A stretch of DNA of 64,000 bases from assembly GCF_041903755.1 (NCBI RefSeq), contig NZ_JBBWVE010000017.1, forward strand, positions 81,471 to 145,470. Direction: 5' to 3'. The translations under genes and the position numbers were made by a program. Source of the DNA: Thiocapsa roseilacustris. GTDB lineage: Bacteria > Pseudomonadota > Gammaproteobacteria > Chromatiales > Chromatiaceae. Within the stretch, counting starts at the first letter, position 1. Each line of letters begins with the position of its first letter. Below the pieces are notes generated by a model, which searched no databases, had not been told where the DNA came from, and worked only from the letters and a program-made list of their open reading frames with translations. Positions 25,313-32,750 of the stretch are shown in pieces.

Positions 25313-25848
25313 GCTGCGAGCGTGGGATCAAGCACCCGGCCGGCGAGGGTGAATCGCGTGCGATCGCTGTCGCGGTCGCCTATGCCGAGGCCGAAGTCGA
25401 TCGGCGTCGTCGGGGGTTGGTCGTTGCTGGCGGGGTTTTTTGGGCGTTGTCGCAGGTCGGTCTGCTCGGCTCCGCACATGCGCAGACCCGGCAACTCGCC
25501 GCCCTGTTCTCCGCGACCACGATCGACGACGCGCTCGCCATTCTGGGGAGCACCTCGGCAAAGGACGCTGCGGTCGATCTGGCCCTCCCCGGTGTCGTCG
25601 AGGATGGTGCGGTGGTTCCCGTGAAGGTGTCGAGTACGCTCGAAGGAGTCGAGGAAATCTATGTCCTGGTCGCGAGCAACCCCTATCCGGTCGCGGTTCA
25701 CTTCGAGATTCCGGATGGGACTGAGCCATTCGTGTCGATACGTCTGAAGTTGGCGCAAACCGGTGCGGTATACGCCGTGGTGAAAGCCAACGGGCGTCTC
25801 TATTCCCGGGTCGCAGAGACTCGGGTAACGGTCGGCGGATGTGTTTGA
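25309..25848 (+). CDS. soxY: Sulfur-carrier protein SoxY
   Basis: A 179-residue periplasmic sulfur carrier; thiosulfate sulfur is bound to its C-terminal cysteine and passed to SoxA, SoxB and SoxCD. It has a Tat-like signal DRRRRGLVVAGG with cleavage near AHAQ. The SoxY core is seen in IDDALAILGST, VDLALPGVVEDGAVVPVKV and YAVVKANGRLYSR. The C-terminus reads VGGCV: Cys178 is kept, but the final GG of the canonical GGCGG swinging arm is replaced by one Val. It overlaps the upstream DUF1566 gene and precedes soxZ. Confidence 0.88.
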   Translation: MSCERGIKHPAGEGESRAIAVAVAYAEAEVDRRRRGLVVAGGVFWALSQVGLLGSAHAQTRQLAALFSATTIDDALAILGSTSAKDAAVDLALPGVVEDGAVVPVKVSSTLEGVEEIYVLVASNPYPVAVHFEIPDGTEPFVSIRLKLAQTGAVYAVVKANGRLYSRVAETRVTVGGCV

Positions 25849-25908
25849 GCATCGGAGGTCCTGTGAACGCGCAGTTCTTCGGGATGTGGATCGAGAGCGA
25901 AACCGAGA

Positions 25909-26220
25909 ATGGCTGATCCGATGCGAATCCGTGCGCGAAGCAACGACGGCATGACCGATGTCATGGTCTTGATGCCGCATCCGATGGAGACGGGGCTGGG
26001 GCTGGACGCAACGGGGCGGGGGCGTCGCGCCCATTACATCAGCGACGTCGAGGTCAGGCTCGGCGAGCGGTCGGTGCTACGGGCGCATTTGAGCATTGCT
26101 GTCTCGAAGGATCCCTTGATTTCGTTTCGATTCAAGGGCGGCGCACCGGGCGATCGTATCGACGTCACCTGGAAGGACAACTTCGGAGACCAAGGAGCCG
26201 GGTCTGCCTCGATCGTTTGA
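25909..26220 (+). CDS. soxZ: Sulfur-carrier partner SoxZ
   Basis: A 103-residue SoxZ, the soluble partner of SoxY. Family motifs are MRIRARSNDGMTDVMVLM and HPMETGL at the N-terminus, ADVE-like HYISDVEVRLG, then KDPLISFRFKGGAPGDRIDV. It has no signal peptide of its own and would be co-exported folded with SoxY by Tat. It lies 60 bases after soxY. No soxB, soxXA or soxCD genes are in the window. Confidence 0.92.
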   Translation: MADPMRIRARSNDGMTDVMVLMPHPMETGLGLDATGRGRRAHYISDVEVRLGERSVLRAHLSIAVSKDPLISFRFKGGAPGDRIDVTWKDNFGDQGAGSASIV

Positions 26221-26379
26221 GGGTTCGAGACCGAAGGGTGGCGGCGGACGAGCATCCGATCGTCCCTCGGCCGTGTCCGTAATCGGGCAAAGCCCGGGGA
26301 AAACCGGGCGAATCGGGTTCACCGCCGGTAAAGTGAATCCGTCGCAAACTTACACACCACCATAAAGAGGCTACACACG

Positions 26380-26709
26380 ATGAGCGAATGCAATCGCCGG
26401 GCGTTCATGCTTCAACTTGTTGCGGGGTGCTCGGCACTCGCCCTGAGTCGCTTGAGCTTTGCCGAGGAAGCGAAGAAGGCTGCCTTGACCGAAGACGACG
26501 CCTACGCCAAGTCGATGGGCTTCCGTTTGGATACCACGCAGGTCGATAAGGCGAAGTACCCCAAGCACACGGTCGAGCAGAAATGCAGCGGGTGTCAGTT
26601 GTATTCCGGAGCGCCGGGAGAGCCGCTCGGACCCTGCTCCTTCTTCGGTAAGCGCTTGGTTCCGGTCGATGGCTGGTGCCGAAACTACAAACCCAAAGGC
26701 GCAGCCTAG
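26380..26709 (+). CDS. hip: High-potential iron-sulfur protein (HiPIP)
   Basis: A 109-residue Tat-exported HiPIP, the soluble periplasmic electron carrier that reduces the photosynthetic reaction-centre cytochrome in many purple bacteria. The Tat signal is CNRRAFMLQLVAG. Four cluster cysteines are in the expected pattern: Cys69, Cys72 (CSGCQLY), Cys86 (GPCSFF) and Cys100 (GWCRNY). It belongs to the short HiPIP subtype. A spacer with inverted gggcaaagccc separates it from soxZ. It directly precedes the PufC-OmpA gene, its expected redox partner. Confidence 0.95.
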   Translation: MSECNRRAFMLQLVAGCSALALSRLSFAEEAKKAALTEDDAYAKSMGFRLDTTQVDKAKYPKHTVEQKCSGCQLYSGAPGEPLGPCSFFGKRLVPVDGWCRNYKPKGAA

Positions 26710-26940
26710 CCCGACGCGCCCGCCGATATGAACAACGGCGGATCGGCGCAATCACACCGATTCCGCCGCTGCGGACTCAAGCGGCGCGACAGGGCTGCAC
26801 ACTGGACTCGGACGACAGGATCGATTGGCTCGGATGCAGGAGTCGGAGGACGGGGCATTGACCTCGCAAACACGCCACTAAAACAAAGCCGGTCGTCCGG
26901 TGCGCCGGACGCAGGGCATCGAGCATTGGAGGTCACAGCC

Positions 26941-29900
26941 ATGAGGTGTCCCGAAGGCACTTCGGAGCAAGCGCGTGCGCAATTCCTGCACCGTCGCATG
27001 CAGCGAATCGACCGGCAAACGACGATCTGCGCTTTGCCGTCGTCAACCCCGGATAGTCATCTTTGGTCACATCGAGAATCGAGCCGGAAAGGCATGACAT
27101 GGGCGGTGACGGGTCTGATGCTGTTCAGTTTTCTCAGCCTCGTCGGTTGCGACCGCACCGAGAGCGTGCAGTGGGGCGAGCGCGGCACTTCGATGATTCA
27201 TATCGATAAGCCCGGACGATTGAACGCAGCGGCCGACATCCACGGCATCCCCGAACCCGAGCCGCGCGATCCGCCGGATCCTGAGATACCCCTCGCGACG
27301 GAGGTCAATGAGAATGTCCAGGTGCTCACCGACCTGGACGCCCTCGAGCTCGCACGTCTGATGCAGGCCATCTCGACTTGGGTGGCTCCGGACGAGGGCT
27401 GCGAATACTGCCACAATACCGAGAACCTGGCCTCGGACGAGAAATACACCAAGATCGTCTCGCGGCAGATGCTGCAGATGACCCGGGACATCAATACCAA
27501 CTGGAAGTCTCATGTCGCGGGGACCGGGGTCACCTGTTGGACTTGCCATCGCGGCCAGGCCGTCCCGTCCGGGACCTGGTTTACCGAGCTCGGGCCGGAA
27601 ACCCCTTCGGCCGGTATCACCGGCAACAAGGCGGGTCAGAATACGGCGGGCATGCGGAATGTCGGCAACGCGTCGCTCCCGTTTGATCCCTTGACGCCGT
27701 TATTGGACGGTGACGCACAGGTCTCGGTGCAGGGAACGACGGCACTGCCCTCGGATAACCGAAATTCGATCAAGAAGGCGGAATGGACCTACGCCTTGAT
27801 GATGTACATGTCCAATTCCTTGGGCGTGAACTGTACCTATTGTCACCAAACCCGAGCGATGGGCGTTTGGGAGCAGAGCACGCCCCAGCGGGTCACTGCA
27901 TGGCACGGCATTCGGATGGTGCGCGATCTCAATGGAGACTACCTCAATCCACTGAAGACATTGTATCCCCCCGAGCGACTGGGTGCGACCGGCGATGCTC
28001 CCAAGGTGGCTTGCGACACCTGCCATAAGGGAGCGTTCAAACCGCTTCTCGGCGTCAGCATGCTCGGAGACTACCCCGAGTTGGCCGGATATCGGACGCA
28101 ACGACCGGGAGTCGTGCCGGAGGACGATTTAGCGCCGGCGTTTGCGGAACAGGGTGTGGAAAGCTCGCTGGTTGCGGCACTGGAGGACACGCAGCCGGAG
28201 GCGCAGGAGGGTGTGGCGGAGGTTGCGACGGAATCCGTCTCCGCAGCGGTATCACCGATTGCCGATGTCGAAATCTTTTTGCGGCGGCGAGCACCTCGAA
28301 GTCTTGGCTCCGAGGCGGTATCACCGATTGCCGATGTCGAAACGGTCGCGGACGCGGAATCGGGTCACGAGGTTGACACCCTATCAGCGCCGATACCGGA
28401 AGTCGCGGCCCTACAGGCCGACGAGCCGGAGGTGATCGATACGCCAACGTCCGCAGGGGTCGCCGGACTTGCCGAAGCGGAACGCTCCGCGTTGCTCCAA
28501 GAACTGGAGACCGTTCGCTCGCAGCGCGACGCCGCTACGACCGATGCCGAGGCGCGGATTGCCGCGTTGCAGCAACAGCTCGCGGTGGTGCGCGCCCAGC
28601 GTGATGCCGTTGCAGCCGAGGCCGAGGGGCAGATCGCCAAGCTGTCCGATGAACGTGCCGCGGCTCTGCGGGCCGCCGGGGCGAGGCTCGATCAGGAGCG
28701 CACCGCCTTGCAACAACAGCTCGCGGTGGTGCGCGCCCAGCGTGATGCCGTTGCAGCCGAGGCCGAGGGGCAGATCGCCGAGCTGTCCGATGAACGTGCC
28801 GCGGCTCTGCGGGCCGCCGGGGCGAGGCTCGACCAAGAGCGCACCGCGTTGCAGCAACAGCTCGCGGTGGTGCGCGCCCAGCGCGATGCCGTTGCAGCCG
28901 AGGCCGAGGGACAGATCGCCGAGCTGTCCGATGAAGGGGCCGCGGCTCTGCGGGCCGCCGGGGCGAGGCTCGACCAAGAGCGGACCGCGTTGCAGCAACA
29001 GCTCGCGGTGGTGCGCGCCCAGCGCGATGCCGTTGCAGCCGAGGCCGAGGGGCAGATCGCCGAGCTGTCCGATGAAGGGGCCGCGGCTCTGCGGGCCGCC
29101 GGGGCGAGGCTCGACCAAGAGCGGACCGCGTTGCAGCAACAGCTCGCGGTGGTGCGCGCCCAGCGTGATGCCGTTGCAGCCGAGGCCGAGGAACAGATCG
29201 CCGAGCTGTCCGATGAAGGGGCCGCGGCTCTGCGGGCCGCCGGGGCGAGGCTCGACCAAGAGCGCACCGCGTTGCAGCAACAGCTCGCGGTGGTGCGCGC
29301 CCAGCGTGATGCCGTTGCAGCCGAGGCCGAGGGGCAGATCGCCAAGCTGTCCGATGAAGGGGCCGCGGCTCTGCGGGCCGCCGGGGCGAGGCTCGATCAG
29401 GAGCGCACCGCCTTGCAACAACAGCTCGCGGTGGTGCGCGCCCAGCGTGATGCCGTTGCAGCCGAGGCCGAGGCGCAGATCGCCGATCTGGCCGAAGATC
29501 ACGCGAGGATGCTGCGGGCGGCCGGTGCGAGACTCGATCAGGAGCGCATTGCCCTGCGGCAGCAGCTCGGCGTGGTCCGCGGGCAGCGCGACGCCGCCTT
29601 GGCGGACACCGAATCCGAGTCGCAGATCGCTGCGTTGACGCAGGAATTGGATGCCTTGCGGGCGACGCTGACCGAGGCGGATGCCGCCGCCGCGGATCTG
29701 CGTGCACAGATGCAGGCTGCAGTGGCCGCGCATGTGCGAGAGCTGGCTGAAGCCGAGGGGTCGATCGCGCGGATACGGACGCTGTACGAGGGTGCGGCCG
29801 AGGTCGGCGGACGAATCACCCCGGAGGGCATTCTAGTCAATCTCGGTGGGGAGGAGCTTCGGTTCCCGAGCGGCAGCGCCATCCTGCCGGCCGGCGCTCT

Positions 29901-30213
29901 GCCGATGCTCGACCGAATCGCCGAGATGCTTGCGGCGAGATCCGACCTGAAGGCAAAGATCGCCGGGCACACCGACAGCCAGGGCAATCCCGAGATCAAT
30001 CAGACCTTGTCTCGGCAGCGTGCGGAATCGGTCATGCAGGCCCTGATCGATCGCGGGGTCGACCCGGGCCGACTCAGTACCGAGGGCTATGGTGCCGAGC
30101 GACCGATCGCCGACAACGCGACCGATCGGGGGCGTCGCGAGAATCGTCGCGTCGAGATCGTGATGATCGAGCAGACCGAAGGTGGATCGGTCAGCAACCC
30201 CACCGAAAGCTGA
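26941..30213 (+). CDS. PufC-type tetraheme reaction-centre cytochrome fused to coiled-coil repeats and OmpA domain
   Basis: A 1090-residue chimera. Residues ~52-70 are a lipoprotein signal (LSLVGC, Cys70). Residues ~75-390 are a full PufC homologue: hemes CEYCH (154-158), CWTCH (199-203), CTYCH (298-302) and CDTCH (358-362), with the PufC context RQMLQMTRDIN, MYMSNSLGVNC and AWHGIRMVRDLNG, so axial-ligand positions are conserved. A Pro/Glu/Ala linker follows, then about 540-863 is a 47-residue heptad unit repeated seven times plus a decayed eighth, and 965-1085 is an OmpA-like peptidoglycan-binding domain (AGHTDSQGNPEIN, RGRRENRRVEIVM). The ATG at 26941 has GGAGG; an alternative at 27094 gives a plain lipoprotein start. 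It is not linked to pufLM here. Confidence 0.93.
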   Translation: MRCPEGTSEQARAQFLHRRMQRIDRQTTICALPSSTPDSHLWSHRESSRKGMTWAVTGLMLFSFLSLVGCDRTESVQWGERGTSMIHIDKPGRLNAAADIHGIPEPEPRDPPDPEIPLATEVNENVQVLTDLDALELARLMQAISTWVAPDEGCEYCHNTENLASDEKYTKIVSRQMLQMTRDINTNWKSHVAGTGVTCWTCHRGQAVPSGTWFTELGPETPSAGITGNKAGQNTAGMRNVGNASLPFDPLTPLLDGDAQVSVQGTTALPSDNRNSIKKAEWTYALMMYMSNSLGVNCTYCHQTRAMGVWEQSTPQRVTAWHGIRMVRDLNGDYLNPLKTLYPPERLGATGDAPKVACDTCHKGAFKPLLGVSMLGDYPELAGYRTQRPGVVPEDDLAPAFAEQGVESSLVAALEDTQPEAQEGVAEVATESVSAAVSPIADVEIFLRRRAPRSLGSEAVSPIADVETVADAESGHEVDTLSAPIPEVAALQADEPEVIDTPTSAGVAGLAEAERSALLQELETVRSQRDAATTDAEARIAALQQQLAVVRAQRDAVAAEAEGQIAKLSDERAAALRAAGARLDQERTALQQQLAVVRAQRDAVAAEAEGQIAELSDERAAALRAAGARLDQERTALQQQLAVVRAQRDAVAAEAEGQIAELSDEGAAALRAAGARLDQERTALQQQLAVVRAQRDAVAAEAEGQIAELSDEGAAALRAAGARLDQERTALQQQLAVVRAQRDAVAAEAEEQIAELSDEGAAALRAAGARLDQERTALQQQLAVVRAQRDAVAAEAEGQIAKLSDEGAAALRAAGARLDQERTALQQQLAVVRAQRDAVAAEAEAQIADLAEDHARMLRAAGARLDQERIALRQQLGVVRGQRDAALADTESESQIAALTQELDALRATLTEADAAAADLRAQMQAAVAAHVRELAEAEGSIARIRTLYEGAAEVGGRITPEGILVNLGGEELRFPSGSAILPAGALPMLDRIAEMLAARSDLKAKIAGHTDSQGNPEINQTLSRQRAESVMQALIDRGVDPGRLSTEGYGAERPIADNATDRGRRENRRVEIVMIEQTEGGSVSNPTES
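28556..29530 (+). repeat. 141-bp tandem repeat array inside the PufC-OmpA gene
   Basis: Seven near-identical 141-bp units (47 codons) plus a diverged eighth. The anchor cagctcgcggtggtgcgc recurs exactly every 141 bases from 28576 to 29422. Units differ mainly at Glu/Gly/Lys positions (GQIAEL, EQIAEL, GQIAKL, AQIADL). The high identity between units indicates recent unequal exchange or gene conversion, so copy number may vary between strains. Confidence 0.95.
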
Positions 30214-30263
30214 GCGGATCTGTCGGCGGGCGCGGACGTTATACCGAGCACCGCCGCGGTGAA

Positions 30264-30293
30264 ACCGCGCCCAGCGCGGTATGCGATGTTTTT
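30264..30293. terminator. Candidate intrinsic terminator between pufC-ompA and rlmKL
   Basis: A hairpin with stem accgcg (30264-30269) and cgcggt (30275-30280), loop cccag, followed by a short T run near 30289-30293. It lies between convergent genes and could stop the + strand transcript. The stem is short and the T run is weak, so confidence is modest. Confidence 0.4.
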
Positions 30294-30343
30294 GGATGGG
30301 ATCGGCCCCGGCAGACGTGACGGCCGTTGGAGCCGGCTCGGTT

Positions 30344-32521
30344 TTAAGCAGGCTTGGTGATCCGCCAACATTGGTGGATCCGTGGGTTGCGGGCAAAGTC
30401 GCGAGGGATGGTCTCGCGGCTGATGTCCTGGATCTCGAGATCCGCCAGATCGTCGGCGTACAACCGAAACCGGCGCAGATTGTTAGAGAACACCAGCAGA
30501 CCACCTGGCTCAAGCAGCCGGGTGGTCGCTCGAATCAGGCCGACATGGTCGCGCTGAATGTCGAGTGTGTCCGTCATCCGCTTGGAGGTCGAGAAGCTGG
30601 GCGGATCCAAAAAGACGAGATCGAATCGGCGCTTGCCGGCGGCCTCTTCCAACCATTGTAGACAGTCCGCCTGAACCAGCTCCTGGCGCTGCATCGGGAT
30701 CGTGTTCAGTGCGAGGTTATCGCGAGCCCAGTCCAGATAGGTGCGGGACATGTCTACCGTCGTGGTGCGGGTCGCGCCGCCTTTGGCGGCATAGACCGTC
30801 GCCGTCCCCGTGTAGGCGAAGAGATTCAGGAAGCTCCGGCCCGCGGCCAGCTCGCCGATCATGCGGCGAATGTCGCGATGATCCAGAAAGAGCCCGGTGT
30901 CCAGATAGTCCTCGAAATTGACCAAGAACTTGAGTCCACCCTCCTTGACGGCGTGAAAGCGGCGTGTCTCGGCGAGCCGCTCATACTGGGCATTGCCCTT
31001 CTGCGGCCGTCGCACCTTGAAGAACATCCTTGATTCCGGGATCTCGAGCACCTCCGGGATCACGCTCAATGCCTCGCGCAGCCGATGCCGAGCGCGTTTC
31101 GGATCGACGCTCGTCGGCGCGGCATACTCCTGCACATGCACCCAGCGTTGCGGCGCGTCGCCTTCGGGCTCGCCTTCGTAGACATCGACGGCGACCGCGT
31201 ACTCGGGTAGATCCGCGTCGTAGGCCCGAAAACAGTCGATCTGTTCTTTGCGGCGCCATTTCCCGAGCGCCTTGAGATTCTTCGCGAGCCGGTTGGCGAG
31301 CATGGTTGCGCCGTCGCTGCGCTCGGTCGGCTCGAGTGTACGCGGCCGATTGGCCACGAAGTCCCGCGACTCGATCCGAAAATGCAGGAGCTGGCATTCG
31401 ATGGGGCCGTTGTAAAGATGGTGGATCCGGTGTGCTCGCAGGCCCATGTGCTTGCCGAGGTCCGGGCTGCCGGTGAACAGCGCGGCGCGCCAACCTTCAA
31501 AGCGTTCCTTGAGCACCGAGCCCAGACGCGCGTGCAGTGCCGGCAGCTCGGCATCGGAGCCGAGCCGCTCGCCGTAGGGTGGGTTGACGACGACGAGACC
31601 GCGGTCGTCGTCTCGGCCCGGCCGGCAGTCGGCCAGCTCGCGGCGCTCGAAGTGCGCCAGACCGGCCAGTCCGGCCCGTGCCAGGTCTTCGATCGCGATG
31701 CGGATGGCGCGCGGGTCCTGATCGTAGCCGCGCAGCGAGCCGAGACGTTGCAGACCGGCGCTGCGCCGGATCTCGGCCTCGTCGAGCAGCCGCTGCCAGG
31801 CCGGCGCATCGTGCTGCAGCCAGCCCATAAAGCCGAAACGCTTGCGCAACAGACCCGGTGCGATATCCGCCGCGATCAAGGCTCCTTCGATCACGAGCGT
31901 GCCGGACCCGCACATGGGATCGAGCAAGGCGCCGCCCTCGGCCGCGATGTCCGGCCAACCGGCGCGCAGCAGGATGGCGGCGGCTAGATTCTCCTTGAGC
32001 GGCGCCGAGGTACCCTCGCTGCGGTAACCGCGTCGATGCAGCGAGGTGCCGGACAGGTCGATGCTGACCGATGCCTGATCCTGATGGACATAGACATGAA
32101 TCTGAAGGTCCGGGGATTGGGCATCGACGCTTGGCCGATAGCCTAGAAGCCGGGTGAATCGATCGGCGATCGCGTCCTTGACCCGCAGCGCGGCGAACTG
32201 CCCGTGGGTGACGCCGGTCACGACCCCGTCGAGCTGGATGGCGAAGGTGCTCTCCGGCGAGAGATGCTCCTCCCAGTGGATTCTTTCTGCCCCCGCGTAG
32301 AGCTCGTCCGGTCCGCCCGCCGGAAACTGTGCGAGCGGCAGCAGGATGCGGTTGGCGACCCGCGACCAGAGGCAAGCCCGATAGGCGTCTTGAATCTCAC
32401 CGACGAAGCGCGCCCCGCCACGCGCCTCGGCCGCCCCATGCAGACCGAGTCGAGCCAACTCCTCCGCGACTAGACTCCCCATGTGCTTGGGTGCGGAGGC
32501 GAAGTAGGTGTGCTGGGGCAT
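30344..32521 (-). CDS. rlmL: Bifunctional 23S rRNA methyltransferase RlmKL
   Basis: A 725-residue fusion that methylates G2445 (N2, RlmL half) and G2069 (N7, RlmK half) of 23S rRNA. The N-terminal part has a THUMP domain (about 60-155) and the methyltransferase motif LLDPMCGSGTLVIEGAL with catalytic motif VVNPPYGERLG. The C-terminal RlmK half has SFLNLFAYTGTATVYAA and LDPPSFSTSKRM. The ATG at 32521 (MPQHTYFASAPK) is chosen over a GTG at 32554. Length and domain order are normal. Confidence 0.95.
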   Translation of the reverse strand: MPQHTYFASAPKHMGSLVAEELARLGLHGAAEARGGARFVGEIQDAYRACLWSRVANRILLPLAQFPAGGPDELYAGAERIHWEEHLSPESTFAIQLDGVVTGVTHGQFAALRVKDAIADRFTRLLGYRPSVDAQSPDLQIHVYVHQDQASVSIDLSGTSLHRRGYRSEGTSAPLKENLAAAILLRAGWPDIAAEGGALLDPMCGSGTLVIEGALIAADIAPGLLRKRFGFMGWLQHDAPAWQRLLDEAEIRRSAGLQRLGSLRGYDQDPRAIRIAIEDLARAGLAGLAHFERRELADCRPGRDDDRGLVVVNPPYGERLGSDAELPALHARLGSVLKERFEGWRAALFTGSPDLGKHMGLRAHRIHHLYNGPIECQLLHFRIESRDFVANRPRTLEPTERSDGATMLANRLAKNLKALGKWRRKEQIDCFRAYDADLPEYAVAVDVYEGEPEGDAPQRWVHVQEYAAPTSVDPKRARHRLREALSVIPEVLEIPESRMFFKVRRPQKGNAQYERLAETRRFHAVKEGGLKFLVNFEDYLDTGLFLDHRDIRRMIGELAAGRSFLNLFAYTGTATVYAAKGGATRTTTVDMSRTYLDWARDNLALNTIPMQRQELVQADCLQWLEEAAGKRRFDLVFLDPPSFSTSKRMTDTLDIQRDHVGLIRATTRLLEPGGLLVFSNNLRRFRLYADDLADLEIQDISRETIPRDFARNPRIHQCWRITKPA

Positions 32522-32750
32522 TTTGGGCGGCGGGTCGTCGGGGGATCGGGTCACGCAGTATATACCGCCCGTCCGGCAGTCCCGCGGCGGTTCTCCCGAG
32601 CATCGAGGAGCACAACAGGCCGCCGGAGGGAGCTCCGCGTCCTATCGTCGGTTTCCGAAATCTCCCACGGAGACACGGAGACACGGAGAAGCAGAGGTAT
32701 TCTCTTATGGGCTCCGTGTCTCCGTGTCTCCGTGTCTCCGTGAGAGGTCT
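32522..32750. repeat. Spacer with two opposed gtgtctcc/ggagacac tracts
   Basis: Between rlmKL and hrpB there is no gene. Tandem acggagac units at about 32661-32690 face tandem ctccgtgt units at 32711-32746, so the two tracts are reverse complements and can pair as a long hairpin with a short loop. Nothing else is seen. Confidence 0.6.

Noticed and set aside
28556..29530. CRISPR array appearance of the regularly spaced repeats
   Set aside because: The whole 141-bp unit is repeated, there are no unique spacers, and the frame is coding throughout.
28411..29733. Three long open frames antisense or shifted to the 141-bp repeats
   Set aside because: They follow the repeat in other frames and have low-complexity products; the real frame continues the PufC homologue into OmpA.
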